DNA from: V1-33 sp039795165
Lineage (GTDB): Bacteria > Verrucomicrobiota > Verrucomicrobiia > Verrucomicrobiales > V1-33
Assembly (NCBI GenBank): GCA_039795165.1
Contig: JBDKER010000024.1
Coordinates: forward strand, 14,446 to 78,445
Direction of reading: 5' to 3'
Length of the DNA: 64,000 bases
The notes beneath the pieces were generated by a model that saw only the letters and a list, made by a program, of their open reading frames with translations, was not told where the DNA came from and did no database searches. Positions 8,784-17,112 of the stretch are shown here, piece after piece (the stretch's first letter is position 1; the number at the start of each line of letters is the position of its first letter). The translations under genes and the position numbers were made by a program.

Positions 8784-10484
8784 TCAGAAATTCATGGACC
8801 AGATGGCTTTTGCGATCCTCGCCATTCTCTGCTGCCGGTCCGCGATGGCTTCCTCTGTCCACTCCGCTTCGTCGGCCAGTTCTGTGGCGGTGCGGAACGA
8901 GGATTTGTGGTAGGCCTGCTGTTTCTCGGGGAACGATGCGTTGGCGGCGTGCCGCTGGTTCAGGCTGCGTTCCAGCAGGGCGAAATTACCGAGGCGGTCG
9001 CAGCATCGTTCGTGCGCATCGTGAGTGAAATGGTCCCATCCGAGCGATCCCGGGTTCAATGGCAGAATGTGTTCGATGGTGGCCTTGGTTGAGTCATCGC
9101 TGATTTCGTAGCCGCTGAGCTGTGTTTCGATTCTCGAGAGGAAGTAGGCGCGTTTCTTCCGGTCCTTCACCCGCAGAACTGCGAAGTCAGCTTCAAACTC
9201 TTCATCCGGGATATAGATTGGCAGGAGCGCCCGCCGGACGGCGAGGAGTGAGGAAGCCCGTCCGTCGCGGATCTGCAGTGCGGCATGGTTGTAGGTGGCT
9301 TCAAGAAGGTGGGTGCTGCGGCGACTGACTCCGTTGAAGCGAACCGAGAGAACGGCGCAGTAGCGGAGGATTTCCACAAGGTCGGGCGGACTTGAGAAGA
9401 CGTCCTTGGCTGCGAGGATGAGGGGAGTGTACTGGGACACTTTGAAGAGATTCAGGACCCTGACCTGTTCTTTGGCACCTGGGTAGTCCAGCCAGAACTC
9501 ATTGGTGTGATCCTGCAGTGCGGCGAACCACGCTGCGTCCTCGTCGAGGCGGTCGAGCAGGGCAAAAACCTGTTCCATCGTGGTGACCTCTTTTTTGATG
9601 GTTTTGAACAGCTGCTTCTGCCGGACGAATTCCCGTCGGGAGTTCAGGTGGTGGCGGAGGAACTCGGGGAACCCTCCTGCATCCACCCGGTTGGTGATTC
9701 GTCCCCATTGACTGAGGACAGGATCCATCTGCGATCTGCTGAGACGGTCAGCGAGAGAGAGAAGGTAGTTCTTGAGGAGATCGGTCTCGGTGAGTTCCAA
9801 TCCGCGTGCATTGAGGGTTTCGAACACGGTGTAGGCGCTCAGTTGATCCTGAACCCGCACGGTGATGAAGACGAGGCGTTCCGTGACGATTTCGCTGATG
9901 AAGGCAGCGACTCGCTCGCCGCTGGGATTGCTCCCGAATCTGGCGCTGAGCTTGTCCTGGAAGAATAGGAAGCAATTCCAGAGAAGCCGTTCGGAGTCGG
10001 TGAGAAGGCGGGATCCTCCCGGGGGTGGTTTGCGCTGGGCAAGGTTCAGCTGGAAGAAGCGGTCATCGTTGGCGTTCAGCTTGAGCTTTGGTGTGATGCG
10101 GAGGCTTGTGGGATCCTTCGAGCCGAGATAACTTTTTTCGAGGAGTTCTGCGCGTTCGTGGTTGGCCGTCGTGTCGATTCCCTGATCGGCGATTTTTATA
10201 AGATAGTCGACCGAGGCAAGAATCAGGATGCTGAGGGTGGCCATGCGCTGCTGACCGTCGATCACCCGGAAGGATTTCCGTTCCCCGCTTTCGAGAACGA
10301 TAGCTCCCATGTAGTGATCTTCATTGCTGGCCTCCACGGTGATGAGATCTTCCCATAGGTCTTCCCAGTGTTCCTGCTTCCATGAGTAGTCCCGCTGGTA
10401 TGGCGGAACGCTGTAGGTCTTCCCGTTGCTGAGGAGTTCCTTGAGGTCCTCGGTGTCAGTGTTGAGGAGCGAACTGCGGGTCAT
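8784..10484 (-). CDS. DUF262/DUF1524 protein (GmrSD-like type IV restriction candidate)
   Basis: Single-chain protein of 566 aa. The DUF262 domain at the N-terminus carries 'YSVPPYQRDYSW' (24-35) and the nucleotide-binding 'DGQQR' motif (76-80). The C-terminal DUF1524 HNH-like domain carries 'TIEHILPLNPGSLGW' and 'RLGNFALLERSLN'. In the characterised GmrSD enzymes this pair gives NTP-dependent cleavage of glucosylated or otherwise modified phage DNA. Its stop codon lies next to the right copy of the 59-bp repeat, so it was probably already the convergent neighbour of nodT before the R-M cassette arrived. Codon use is intermediate between the cassette and the chromosome. The anti-phage role is inferred from the family. 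Confidence 0.85.
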   Translation of the reverse strand: MTRSSLLNTDTEDLKELLSNGKTYSVPPYQRDYSWKQEHWEDLWEDLITVEASNEDHYMGAIVLESGERKSFRVIDGQQRMATLSILILASVDYLIKIADQGIDTTANHERAELLEKSYLGSKDPTSLRITPKLKLNANDDRFFQLNLAQRKPPPGGSRLLTDSERLLWNCFLFFQDKLSARFGSNPSGERVAAFISEIVTERLVFITVRVQDQLSAYTVFETLNARGLELTETDLLKNYLLSLADRLSRSQMDPVLSQWGRITNRVDAGGFPEFLRHHLNSRREFVRQKQLFKTIKKEVTTMEQVFALLDRLDEDAAWFAALQDHTNEFWLDYPGAKEQVRVLNLFKVSQYTPLILAAKDVFSSPPDLVEILRYCAVLSVRFNGVSRRSTHLLEATYNHAALQIRDGRASSLLAVRRALLPIYIPDEEFEADFAVLRVKDRKKRAYFLSRIETQLSGYEISDDSTKATIEHILPLNPGSLGWDHFTHDAHERCCDRLGNFALLERSLNQRHAANASFPEKQQAYHKSSFRTATELADEAEWTEEAIADRQQRMARIAKAIWSMNF

Positions 10485-10596
10485 GGCGTGGTGTGAAGGG
10501 TGGGGCGTCTGCCGGAGATGTCCTGATTCCTCGGCTGCTGCAGTGGGAACTGAACGATCAGACTACCGCTGGCTGGGATGGTTGTCGAGGACCGGC

Positions 10597-11247
10597 CTAG
10601 CGTTCGTCGAAGGAAGGGATGTCGGATGGGGAGGGTGGTGGTGTTGGTTGGTCTGGAACTGTGGGGATGGGATTGATGATATTGCCGATGGTATCGGGGA
10701 GGTCTTCTGGGGCGATGGTGGAGGGGTCGAGGACGAGTGGGTTGGTGGCGGTGGATCCGGAGGGTTGGGTTTGGGAGGGAGGGGTGGTGGGGTTGCCTGC
10801 GGTGGTGATGGGGGTGGGTTCTGGTGGCGGAGCGGAACCGGTGGGGATGATGGAATCGCCTGCCTGGGGGGAACCGGTGGTGACGTCGGCGGCGGCGAAG
10901 GAGCCTTTGCGTTCCGGGGTGATGATGAGTTCGCCGGTCGTGCGGGTATCGCGGCGTGATTCGAGTTTGGTGCCTGTGGGGATGGTGAGGCCGGTGAGTG
11001 GTCGGATGAGGACGAATCCTGCGGTGGGGTCGGCGTAGACGATTTCGCCGGCGGCTTTGTCGCCGAGGCGGCTGCGGGCTTCGGTGGTGGAGGCGGAGGC
11101 GAGGCGTTCCAGTTCCTTCATGCGGCGTTTCTGGCGGGCCTTTTCATTGAGGTTGATGAGGTTTCCGCAGCTGGCGAGGCAGCCTGCTGCTGCGAGGGCG
11201 GCGAGGGTGCGCAGGGTTGGCGCGTGGGTTAGCTTTGCGAGGGCCAT
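10597..11247 (-). CDS. Small proline/threonine-rich lipoprotein, function unknown
   Basis: 216 aa starting at the ATG at 11247. The signal peptide 'LRTLAALAAAGCLASC' ends in a lipobox, so the protein should be membrane-anchored and outside the cytoplasm. After a short charged helix comes a compact beta-rich segment ('AGEIVYADPTAGFVLIRPL') with an SH3-like look. A long disordered tail rich in Pro, Thr and Ser follows. The start overlaps the 3' end of the aldehyde dehydrogenase gene by 19 bp, which suggests translational coupling. I do not recognise a named family. Confidence 0.7.
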   Translation of the reverse strand: MALAKLTHAPTLRTLAALAAAGCLASCGNLINLNEKARQKRRMKELERLASASTTEARSRLGDKAAGEIVYADPTAGFVLIRPLTGLTIPTGTKLESRRDTRTTGELIITPERKGSFAAADVTTGSPQAGDSIIPTGSAPPPEPTPITTAGNPTTPPSQTQPSGSTATNPLVLDPSTIAPEDLPDTIGNIINPIPTVPDQPTPPPSPSDIPSFDER

Positions 11248-12656
11248 GGGAGGGAGAAGGATTTGGTATGGGAGAAGAAGCGGATGGCTTCGGTGACGCC
11301 TTCCTTGGTGCCGGGGCCGCTTTCCTTGATGCCGCCGAATGGGGTGTGTTCGAGCCGCCATGCGGGCACTTCATTGACCTGGACCATGCCCGTGCGGACG
11401 CCGTGGATGATGGCGAAGGCGTCGTGGAGGGAATTGGTCATGACGGCCGTGGCGAGGCCGTAGGGGGAATCGTTGCAGAGGGCGATGGCGTCGGCGGTAT
11501 CGTTGATGGTGACGATGGGGGAGAGGGGGCCGAAGGCTTCCTTGTGCAGGAGGAGCGCGCTGCGCGGGACGTCGGCAAGGACGGTTGGTTCGAAGAGGGC
11601 GCTGTGGCGCTGGCCGCCGCAGATGAGGCGGGCTCCGCGGCTGGTGGCATCGTTCACGAATTCCCCGAGGCTGATGGCGGCGGCTTCTGTGATGACCGTG
11701 CCGACTCTGGTGGTTGGGCTGGCGGGGTCGCCTGCGGGGAAGGAGCGGAGAGTTTCCGCGGCGAGGAGGTCGGTGAATTCGCGGGCGACCGATTTGTGAA
11801 CGAGGAAGCGTTTGATGGCGGTGCAGCGTTGTCCCGAGTTGCGGTAGCTGCCATCGGCACCGAGGCGGGCGGCGAGGGCGAGGTCGGCGTCTGGAAGGAC
11901 GATGAATTCGGCATTGCCGCCGAGTTCGAGGCAGGTTTTGCGGAGGCCGGCTGCGGCGGCGATCTGGCGGCCTGCGTCGGTGCCGCCGGTGAATGAGATG
12001 GCGTCGATGCGGGGGTCACGGAGGAGTTGGTGGATGACGGGGTCGATTGGTGCGGTGAAGCACGAGAGCATCCAGCCCGGGAGGCCTGCTTCGTAGAGCA
12101 GTTCCGCGAACTTCATGGCGATGAGGGGAGTTTTCTCCGATGGTTTGAGGAGCAGGGGGGCCCCGGCGGCGATGGCCGGGGCGGTTTTATGGGCGCACTG
12201 GGTGAGAGGGTGATTGAATGGCGTGATGGCGAGGGCGAGCTGGACCGGTTCGCGGATGGTGCAGAGTTTGCGGCTGAAGCCTGCGGGGGTGACATCGCCT
12301 GGCCAGACTGAGCCTTCCTCGCGGAGGCATTCCATGGCAGCGCAGCGGAGGATGGTTCCGGCGCGGGCGGCCTCTGCCCTGCAATCGGTTTGGCAGAGGC
12401 CGGTTTCGAGTCGGATGAGAGTGGCGTGTGCTTCGGTGCGGGCGTCGAGGAGGTCGGCGGCGCGCAGGAGGATGGCCGAGCGGTCGTGCCGGGTGAGCCG
12501 GGGGCCGCCGCGGAGGGCGGTGGTGATGGCGCGTTCCGTGTCTGCTGCTGTGGCCATGATGGTTTCGCCTGTGAGCGATCCATCCCATGGGTAGTGGACG
12601 GCGAGACGGGGTCCGTCCAGCAGAGGTTCTCCGGCGATCCATGAAGGCATGAGCAT
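11229..12656 (-). CDS. phnY: Aldehyde dehydrogenase, phosphonoacetaldehyde dehydrogenase (PhnY)-like
   Basis: NAD(P)-dependent oxidation of an aldehyde. The pattern fits PhnY, which turns phosphonoacetaldehyde into phosphonoacetate: 'ITPFNHPLTQCAHK', 'LLKPSEKTPLIAMKFAELLY', 'GSYRNSGQRCTAIKR' with the catalytic Cys, 'CLELGGN' with the general-base Glu, and a C-terminal 'TKSFSLPW'. 475 aa from the ATG at 12656; an ATG two codons later is also possible. No other phosphonate genes (transaminase PhnW, hydrolases PhnA/PhnX, transporter) are in the window, so the substrate assignment rests on family resemblance. The lipoprotein gene overlaps its end. A hairpin upstream separates it from the next operon. 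Confidence 0.8.
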   Translation of the reverse strand: MLMPSWIAGEPLLDGPRLAVHYPWDGSLTGETIMATAADTERAITTALRGGPRLTRHDRSAILLRAADLLDARTEAHATLIRLETGLCQTDCRAEAARAGTILRCAAMECLREEGSVWPGDVTPAGFSRKLCTIREPVQLALAITPFNHPLTQCAHKTAPAIAAGAPLLLKPSEKTPLIAMKFAELLYEAGLPGWMLSCFTAPIDPVIHQLLRDPRIDAISFTGGTDAGRQIAAAAGLRKTCLELGGNAEFIVLPDADLALAARLGADGSYRNSGQRCTAIKRFLVHKSVAREFTDLLAAETLRSFPAGDPASPTTRVGTVITEAAAISLGEFVNDATSRGARLICGGQRHSALFEPTVLADVPRSALLLHKEAFGPLSPIVTINDTADAIALCNDSPYGLATAVMTNSLHDAFAIIHGVRTGMVQVNEVPAWRLEHTPFGGIKESGPGTKEGVTEAIRFFSHTKSFSLPWPSQS

Positions 12657-12728
12657 GGAAAACCGTAACGTGGCGGGCCCGTGCGGGAAAGCGGGCAAAG
12701 CGCTGAGGGACCTTCTGGAAAAAGCAGA

Positions 12729-12757
12729 GGCGCGCAGCCTGTGGAAAGCTGCGCGCC
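12729..12757 (-). terminator. Hairpin terminator candidate after the pirin-DoxX-OYE operon
   Basis: Perfect 10-bp inverted repeat GGCGCGCAGC / GCTGCGCGCC with a 9-nt loop. Read on the minus strand it is followed 9 nt later by a run of five T. It lies between the old yellow enzyme stop and the aldehyde dehydrogenase start, both on the minus strand, so it probably separates two transcription units. Confidence 0.5.
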
Positions 12758-12880
12758 TTGCGTGGGAACCCCGGAGTATTTGAATCTGAAAACCGGGGAA
12801 AAGTGGGCTGCCAGTACGATGCCTGAGGCTGGCCGCGTCTGGAAGTTCCGCGTGGTTACGATTCCGTCACGTCTGCCCGA

Positions 12881-13951
12881 TCAATCGGCGAGGGCGGGGT
12901 AGTCCGTGTAGCCCGCTGGGCCTGGGGAATAGAAGGTAGCTGGGTTGGGGTCGTTGAGTGGGGCGCGGCGGCGGAAGCGTTCCGGCAGGTCCGGGTTGGC
13001 GAGGAAGGGGACGCCGAAGGCGACTGCGTCGACTTGTCCGGCCTTGATGGCGGCGTCCGCTTCGTCCGCGGAGTAGCCCATGTTGGCGACGAGGACGCCG
13101 TCGAAGTTTTCGCGGGCTGGGGTGATGACATCGCCCTGCTGCTGGCCGAGGAAGTCGGATCGCATGACATGGAGGTAGGCGAGGCCTGTGCCGCTGAGTT
13201 TCCGGGCGAGCCATGCCGTGAGTCCGGCGGGGTCGCTGTCCTTCATGCTGTTGTAGCTATTGAGGGGAGAGATGCGGAGACCGACGCGGTCGCTTCCCCA
13301 GACGCCGCAGACTGCTTCCGTGACTTCGAGGAGCAGGCGGGCGCGGTTTTCGAGTGGGCCGCCGTAAGGGGCGCTGCGGTGGTTGGCTCCGTCGCGGAGG
13401 AATTCGTCGAGGAGGTAGCCATTGGCACCGTGGACTTCGACGCCGTCGAATCCGGCGGCTTTGGCGTTGGTGGCGGCCTGCTGGAATCCTGCGATGATGC
13501 CTGGGATTTCGTGGTCCTGCAGTTCGCGTGGGGTGACGTAGGGTTGTTTGCCCTGGGGGGTATGGACTTCGTCGCCCGTGATGGCGATCGGACTGGGGGC
13601 GACCGGTTGCTGACCGTCATTGAGGAGCGGGTGGCAGGCGCGGCCGCCGTGCCAGATCTGGAGGAAGATGCGGCCGCCCTTGGCGTGCACGGCGTCGGTG
13701 ACGGCGCGCCAGCCGGCGACTTGGGCATCATTGTAGATGCCTGGTTCCATCCAGAAGGCGGAATTTCCTTCCATGGCCATGGTGGCTTCCGCGATGATGA
13801 GGCCGGCTGAAGCCCGCTGGGCGTAATGTTCGGCCATGAGGGGGCCGGGGACGTGGCCTTGTTCCGCGCGGCAGCGGGTCAGGGGGGCCATGAGGATGCG
13901 GTTGGGCAGCGTGAGCGAGCCCGCCTTGAGCGAATCGAAGAGCGAAGACAT
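12881..13951 (-). CDS. nemA: Old yellow enzyme family alkene reductase (NemA-like)
   Basis: FMN-dependent NAD(P)H oxidoreductase reducing electrophilic C=C bonds, quinones or nitro compounds. 356 aa forming a complete TIM barrel. It opens with 'LFDSLKAGSLTLPNRILMAP'. It has 'IFLQIWHGGRACHP' and 'GVEVHGANGYLLDEFL', the latter with the His-x-x-Asn substrate-binding pair. 'DGANHRSAPYGG', 'RVGLRISP' and 'GVPFLANPDLPER' follow near the C-terminus. It is the last gene of a three-gene operon (pirin, DoxX, OYE) with 43 bp to the DoxX gene. The divergent LysR regulator suggests induction by electrophile or quinone stress, which is an inference. Confidence 0.93.
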   Translation of the reverse strand: MSSLFDSLKAGSLTLPNRILMAPLTRCRAEQGHVPGPLMAEHYAQRASAGLIIAEATMAMEGNSAFWMEPGIYNDAQVAGWRAVTDAVHAKGGRIFLQIWHGGRACHPLLNDGQQPVAPSPIAITGDEVHTPQGKQPYVTPRELQDHEIPGIIAGFQQAATNAKAAGFDGVEVHGANGYLLDEFLRDGANHRSAPYGGPLENRARLLLEVTEAVCGVWGSDRVGLRISPLNSYNSMKDSDPAGLTAWLARKLSGTGLAYLHVMRSDFLGQQQGDVITPARENFDGVLVANMGYSADEADAAIKAGQVDAVAFGVPFLANPDLPERFRRRAPLNDPNPATFYSPGPAGYTDYPALAD

Positions 13952-13994
13952 GATGGATTCGTGGTGGGGGATGGAAGGGTAGGCAATGGCGGGC

Positions 13995-14381
13995 TCAGCC
14001 GACGAGGGCGGCGAAGCGGCGGCGTTCCGTCCAGAGCACGAAGGCCGAGAGGAAGGCGACGGCGAGGACGGGAGGGTCGGTCAGGCCGGCTCCTTTGGTA
14101 AGGAAGACATGGAAGGCGAGTATATTGACCACGATGGGGCCGAGGACGAGGAGGCCGAGGCTGCGGGTGCGGGGGAGCACCGTGAGGAGACCGCCGACGA
14201 TTTCGAGGGCCTTCACGAAGGCGAGGTATCCGGTTGGGTAGAGGGCACCCATGAAGAGGGCGGGCGGGCTGCCTGCCGGGGGTTGGCCGGGCGATGGCAG
14301 GAACGGGACGAAGAAATTGAGGCCGAAGAGAACGAAGGCGAGTCCGAGCAGGACGGCGGCGGCATGAGGGAGTTGTTTCAT
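13995..14381 (-). CDS. DoxX-like small membrane protein
   Basis: 128 aa with four predicted transmembrane helices: about 9-30, 43-65, 75-98 and 105-120. 'FGLNFFVPF' and 'YLAFVKALEIVGGLLTVLP' are typical of DoxX/DUF4345-like membrane proteins. Members of this group often sit beside pirins and flavin enzymes and are thought to act in membrane redox balance. It lies in the middle of the pirin-OYE operon, 64 bp after the pirin gene. Confidence 0.75.
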   Translation of the reverse strand: MKQLPHAAAVLLGLAFVLFGLNFFVPFLPSPGQPPAGSPPALFMGALYPTGYLAFVKALEIVGGLLTVLPRTRSLGLLVLGPIVVNILAFHVFLTKGAGLTDPPVLAVAFLSAFVLWTERRRFAALVG

Positions 14382-14445
14382 GTGGTGATGGGATGGTTAG
14401 GCAGGTTTTTTGGTCGGTGGAAGGATTCAGCAGACGTTGCGGGAA

Positions 14446-15147
14446 TCAGCCGAGGTCGAGGAGGATGCCTTCGGCGTCGCTGGAGGCATGGATTTCGAGT
14501 GGGCCGGCGTCTTCCGTGCTGAGGGCATCGCCTGCTGCGAGGGAGGTTCCGTTCACGGTGATGGCACCGTGGATGAGCTGGAGCCAGATACCGCGGCCGG
14601 GGTTGACCTCATGGGTCACAGAGGCGGCCGCTGGCAACCGGAGGCGGTAGACGTCGGCGTCCTGCTGAATGACTGCGGAATTCCGGCGGCCGTCCGGGGA
14701 GATGATGAGAACGAGGGGATCGTGATCATGGTCCGGGTCCGGATGCCATTCCGTGTAGGAGGGAGTGAGTCCGCGTTCCCGAGGAAGAATCCAGAGCTGG
14801 AGGAGGTGGAGTGGATCCTTGTTCGAGGGATTGAATTCGCTGTGGGTGACGCCGCGGCCGGCGCTCATGAGCTGAATCTGTCCCGGGCGGAGTTCGCGGC
14901 CATTGCCCATGCTGTCCTTGTGGGCGATGGCACCCGAGACCACGTACGTGAAGATTTCCATGTCGCGGTGCGGGTGGGTGGGAAATCCGGCTCCCGGGGC
15001 CACGCGGTCCTCGTTGATGACGCGGAGCGAGCGGAAGCCCATGTGGCGGGGGTCGTAGTAGTCGGCAAAGCTGAAGCTGTGAAGGGCGCGGAGCCAGCCG
15101 TGGTCGGCGTGGCCGCGTTCCGAGGATCGGCGCAGGGAGAGTTTCAT
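14446..15147 (-). CDS. Pirin family protein (quercetinase/YhhW-like bicupin)
   Basis: Metal-binding bicupin of 233 aa. The N-terminal cupin has 'GFPTHPHRDMEIFTYVVSG' with the His-x-His...Glu metal ligands, and 'GRGVTHSEFN' carries a further His. Bacterial homologues such as YhhW cleave quercetin or act as redox cofactors. The ATG at 15147 was chosen because AAGGTG lies at a good distance upstream, and because the longer frame adds residues unlike the family. It is the first gene of the pirin-DoxX-OYE operon, divergent from lysR. Confidence 0.9.
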   Translation of the reverse strand: MKLSLRRSSERGHADHGWLRALHSFSFADYYDPRHMGFRSLRVINEDRVAPGAGFPTHPHRDMEIFTYVVSGAIAHKDSMGNGRELRPGQIQLMSAGRGVTHSEFNPSNKDPLHLLQLWILPRERGLTPSYTEWHPDPDHDHDPLVLIISPDGRRNSAVIQQDADVYRLRLPAAASVTHEVNPGRGIWLQLIHGAITVNGTSLAAGDALSTEDAGPLEIHASSDAEGILLDLG

Positions 15148-15215
15148 GATGGGGCACCTTGCACAGAGGCCGGGTCGGCCGCCAATTGTCATTCAGGCTG
15201 AAGTTCATGTCTTGC

Positions 15216-15229
15216 GGTAATGATTTACC
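15216..15229. promoter_or_regulatory. LysR operator candidate GGTAA-tgat-TTACC
   Basis: Perfect 14-bp palindrome in the 99-bp gap between the pirin operon and the divergent lysR gene. It contains the T...A spacing expected of LysR-type boxes (the TTA/TAA half-sites). Position and symmetry fit a site for autoregulation and operon control, but binding is inferred. Confidence 0.5.
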
Positions 15230-15246
15230 CATGGCAGGGAGGGCGC

Positions 15247-16233
15247 ATGGAATTTCATCAGCTGCGGTATTTTGTGGCGGTGGCCGAGGAACTGAGTGTG
15301 TCCGGGGCGGCGCGTCGGCTGCATCTGTCGCAGCCGGCCTTGAGCCGGCAGATTGCGGTATTGGAGGAAGAGATGGGGGTGGTGTTGTTTGACCGGGTGC
15401 GGAAGCGGATGCGGCTGAGCGAGGCTGGGCGGTGGCTGCTGCCGCGGGCTCGGCAGATTCTGTGTGATGCGGAGACGGTGGTGCAGCAGGTGGGCGAGCG
15501 GTTTGGTCAGGTGCGGCGGACCCTGCGGCTGGGGTTTCTGCCGGTGTTTCTGGATGATCTGGTGGCTCCGGCGGTGCGGGAGTTCCGGCAGCGGCATGAA
15601 CGGACGCAGGTGAGTCTGTTTGAATTGCCGCCGCGGGCGCAGATTGAGCGGCTGCGGGCGCGGGAGCTGGATGCGGCCATTCTGGGGAACATGGAGGAAG
15701 CCGACCGGGAACAGTTCCGGGTGCAGCGGCTGGCGCGTCATCCCATGGCGGCGGTGCTTCCTGATTGGCATGTGCTGGCGGGTCGGCGGAAGATCCCGCT
15801 GGCGGCGCTGCGTGGGGAGGAATGGGTATCGTTGTCCGATGCGATTTTTCCTGGGCGGAGGGAATTTCTGCGGCGGGCGTGCGGGGTGGCGGGGTTTGAG
15901 CCGAGGGTGGTGGCTGAGGTGGACACGCTTTCGATGCTGCTGGGAACGGTGGCGTCGGGGGGTGGGGTGGGATTGCTGCCTGAGCATGCGCGCAAGCTGC
16001 CGCATGCTGGTTGTGTCTTTGTGCCGCTGGCGTCTCCGGTGCCGAGTGCGGAACTGCTGCTGGTGATGCCAAAGGAGGCACCGTCGGTGGAGCTGGCGAC
16101 CCTTGTGAGTCTTATCGGCGATTTGGCGGGGCGTCGGCTGCGCGGGGTGGTGGCGGGGCAGCGGGGGAAGGCCGGCGGTGTTCCGGGAAGTCGCGCTGGT
16201 AGCGCTGGAGGAGGTCGTCCGGAGAGCCTTTGA
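15247..16233 (+). CDS. LysR-type transcriptional regulator
   Basis: 328 aa. The N-terminal winged helix-turn-helix is classical: 'MEFHQLRYFVAVAEELSVSG' followed by 'LHLSQPALSRQIAVLEEEMG'. The effector domain from about residue 90 starts 'TLRLGFLPVF'. The ATG at 15247 has GGGAGG immediately upstream. It is divergent from the pirin-DoxX-OYE operon and probably regulates it in response to an unknown small molecule. The C-terminal 35 residues are Gly/Arg-rich and overlap, on the opposite strand, the end of the next gene. Confidence 0.9.
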   Translation: MEFHQLRYFVAVAEELSVSGAARRLHLSQPALSRQIAVLEEEMGVVLFDRVRKRMRLSEAGRWLLPRARQILCDAETVVQQVGERFGQVRRTLRLGFLPVFLDDLVAPAVREFRQRHERTQVSLFELPPRAQIERLRARELDAAILGNMEEADREQFRVQRLARHPMAAVLPDWHVLAGRRKIPLAALRGEEWVSLSDAIFPGRREFLRRACGVAGFEPRVVAEVDTLSMLLGTVASGGGVGLLPEHARKLPHAGCVFVPLASPVPSAELLLVMPKEAPSVELATLVSLIGDLAGRRLRGVVAGQRGKAGGVPGSRAGSAGGGRPESL

Positions 16234-17014
16234 GGAGGTAGATTTTTCCTTTGATGCCGAGAGTGGTTCCGGGGGCGAGACCGCCGAGGCGGAAGTCGGC
16301 GTGGAGGCAGCGGATGACGCCCTGGAAGAGTTCCTGCCATGGTTCCCATGCGGTGGCGAAGATGGTTTTTCCGTCGGCGCTGAAAGCACCGATGAGTCCG
16401 CAGTCCGGGATGGCAGGGTGGAGAGGTCGCGGATTGACATCCGTGGCTGGGGCGGCTGGGGAACGCCAGACCTGTCCGGGGGTGTAGCGGGCGGTGGTGG
16501 CCCAGTCGCGGGTGGGCATGCGCGTGAGTTTGCCATCGAGGAAGAGGAAGCATTGCGGCAGGTAGTCGGTGGCATTGGCTGCCGACTCCGGGGGCAGGCC
16601 GCAGAATCGGCTGAGGCGTATGCAGGCCTGTCCCCAGTGGGCCTCCGAGCGTTGCTGGCCGGAGTGTTTTGCTTCGAGCTGGAAGGAAACCTCGTCGGTG
16701 CCTGCGGTGATGGTGTGGGTGACGGTGAGGCCCTCGTGGAGGGAATCGCGCAGGCGGATTTCCGTACCGCTGGCATTGCGCGAGAGGAATTCCTGCTGGT
16801 GGGGAATGACGGTATGCTGGACCCAGTCCGCGTCCGTCGAATGGGCGCGGCAGTAGGCTTCCGGGTAATTGATTTCGATGGATCCTCCGGGGACCGCGGG
16901 TCCCTTGAGGGAAAGGATATGGCCGTCGTGATGGAGGGTGATGGGTGCGGTGTCGGCGGCATGGGCGCAGGGGAGCCATGCCAGCAGAGGAGCGAGGAGG
17001 GGACGATGTTTCAT
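16112..17014 (-). CDS. Secreted protein of unknown function
   Basis: 300 aa with a signal peptide ('MKHRPLLAPLLAWLPCAHA') that chooses the start at 17014. The body is beta-rich with many Trp and His residues ('EINYPEAYCRAH', 'WEPWQELFQGVIRCLHADFR') and resembles galactose-mutarotase-like sandwiches only loosely. The last 20 residues are Pro/Arg-rich. Its 3' end overlaps the 3' end of the convergent lysR gene by 122 bp, which is long for bacteria. I do not recognise a named family. Confidence 0.7.
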   Translation of the reverse strand: MKHRPLLAPLLAWLPCAHAADTAPITLHHDGHILSLKGPAVPGGSIEINYPEAYCRAHSTDADWVQHTVIPHQQEFLSRNASGTEIRLRDSLHEGLTVTHTITAGTDEVSFQLEAKHSGQQRSEAHWGQACIRLSRFCGLPPESAANATDYLPQCFLFLDGKLTRMPTRDWATTARYTPGQVWRSPAAPATDVNPRPLHPAIPDCGLIGAFSADGKTIFATAWEPWQELFQGVIRCLHADFRLGGLAPGTTLGIKGKIYLLKGSPDDLLQRYQRDFPEHRRPSPAAPPPPRAADAPPNRR

Positions 17015-17112
17015 GGGTGGAGTCTGGTGGATGGGGCGGGCGGGCGTCAATCACCGTGGGTGTGGGTAGCGGGGCTTGCGTGGTGGCTGGCTTGCGGGCA
17101 TGGTGAATCGTT

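Noticed and set aside
14726..16962. Two long minus-strand open frames over the lysR region
   Set aside because: Pro/Arg/Ser-rich translations typical of shadow frames; the plus-strand LysR has a textbook helix-turn-helix.
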